In this document: positions 5,024 through 5,496 of the stretch, one piece after another
Numbering within the stretch: the first letter of the stretch is position 1
How the letters are laid out: each line of letters begins with the position of its first letter
Origin: Bacteroidota bacterium
GTDB lineage: Bacteria > Bacteroidota > Bacteroidia > Chitinophagales > Chitinophagaceae
Direction: 5' to 3'
DNA: 5,496 bases
Assembly: GCA_023427575.1 (NCBI GenBank)
Contig: JAEZAY010000529.1
Span: 1 to 5,496, forward strand
The notes under the pieces: generated by a model
Database searches by the model: none
What the model saw: the letters and a program-made list of their open reading frames with translations, nothing else
What the model was told of the DNA's origin: nothing
Translations under genes and position numbers: made by a program

Positions 5024-5496
5024 ATGGCTGATCCTTTTTTTTCACCTTTAGAATATGCCCGGTACAGCCGGCATCTCCTGCTGCCTCATTTCGGGATAGA
5101 GGCCCAAAAGAAACTGAAGCAGGCAAAAGTGTTGGTCATTGGGGCAGGAGGACTGGGATCTCCGCTTTTAGCGTATCTGAGCGCAGCCGGAGTTGGCACC
5201 ATTGGCATTATTGATCATGATCGCGTCGACTTATCGAATCTGCAACGCCAGGTCCTTTTTACCACGGAAGATCTTGGGAAAAGCAAAGTGGAAGCAGCGC
5301 GCGACCGACTGCAGGCTTTAAATCCGCATGTTCAGTTTCTGTTATACAACGAGGAGTTGAACTCCCGAAACGCGTTGGATATTATACGTCTTTATGATGT
5401 AATCGCCGACGGATCCGATAATTTTCCAACCCGGTATCTGGTGAATGATGCCTGTGTTTTTGCGGGTAAGCCACTGGTATATGGAGCCGTTTTTCG
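5024..5496 (+). CDS. ThiF/MoeB/HesA-type E1 adenylyltransferase, N-terminal part (runs off the window)
   Basis: The visible 157 codons begin at ATG 5024 with a short leader and YARYSRHLLLPHFGIEAQKKL, the usual opening of MoeB/ThiF enzymes. The ATP-binding loop is VLVIGAGGLGS (36-46). It is followed by IDHDRVDLSNLQRQVLF, with Asp64/Asp66 at the ribose and Mg site, Asn72 and the Arg75 finger. GKSKVEAAR (85-93) supplies the conserved Lys88, and ADGSDNFPTRYLVNDAC (128-144) holds the Asp132 motif. All nucleotide-binding residues visible so far are intact. Such enzymes adenylate the C-terminal glycine of a ubiquitin-like carrier (ThiS, MoaD, HcyS) before sulfur transfer. With metZ and a JAB protein just upstream, an HcyF-like role in methionine synthesis is the best guess. 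MoeB (molybdopterin) or ThiF (thiamine) roles cannot be excluded, and the catalytic Cys region and any C-terminal rhodanese domain lie outside the window. No Shine-Dalgarno sequence is seen; GAAATTTG at 5006-5013 is a one-mismatch -7 box, too close to the ATG to be persuasive. Confidence 0.92.
   Translation, partial: MADPFFSPLEYARYSRHLLLPHFGIEAQKKLKQAKVLVIGAGGLGSPLLAYLSAAGVGTIGIIDHDRVDLSNLQRQVLFTTEDLGKSKVEAARDRLQALNPHVQFLLYNEELNSRNALDIIRLYDVIADGSDNFPTRYLVNDACVFAGKPLVYGAVF

Overview
This window looks like a sulfur-assimilation and methionine-synthesis locus from a member of the Bacteroidota, possibly related to Chitinophagaceae or Sphingobacteria. That placement rests on moderate GC content, the lack of convincing Shine-Dalgarno sites, A/T-rich stretches before starts, a TAnnTTTG-type -7 box before one gene, and the style of the proteins. 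It is an inference without database support. All recognisable genes lie on the + strand.

Layout: (1) 1-653 is the C-terminal part of the sulfite reductase hemoprotein (CysI family). All four cluster/siroheme cysteines are present, but an in-frame TGA at 147-149 splits the reading frame. (2) 720-2219 encodes one polypeptide that joins a Met8/CysG-type siroheme-synthase domain (precorrin-2 dehydrogenase/ferrochelatase) to a TauE/SafE (TSUP) membrane transporter. (3) 2220-2721 is about 500 bp with no convincing gene. It holds a 12-bp-stem inverted repeat and ends in a likely promoter. (4) 2722-3147 is an OsmC-family thiol protein. (5) 3199-4362 is O-succinylhomoserine sulfhydrylase (MetZ). (6) 4443-4853 is a small JAB/JAMM-fold protein whose zinc-binding residues are all replaced. 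(7) 4854-5023 is a spacer carrying a perfect 16-bp palindrome. (8) 5024 to the window end is the N-terminal part of a ThiF/MoeB/HesA-type E1 enzyme.

How the genes fit together: siroheme made by the N-terminal half of gene 2 is the cofactor of sulfite reductase, which reduces sulfite to sulfide. The transporter half of gene 2 probably moves a sulfur oxyanion. MetZ puts sulfur into homocysteine. The JAB plus E1 pair next to a sulfhydrylase matches the known protein-thiocarboxylate route to homocysteine (HcyS/HcyF/HcyD of Wolinella succinogenes), in which an E1 enzyme loads sulfur onto a small ubiquitin-like carrier and a JAMM protease trims that carrier. Here the JAB partner looks catalytically dead and no carrier gene lies in the window, so this may be a variant of that system.

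The points most worth following up are the siroheme-synthase/TSUP fusion, the JAB pseudoenzyme beside an intact-looking E1, the premature TGA in cysI, and the palindrome before the E1 gene.
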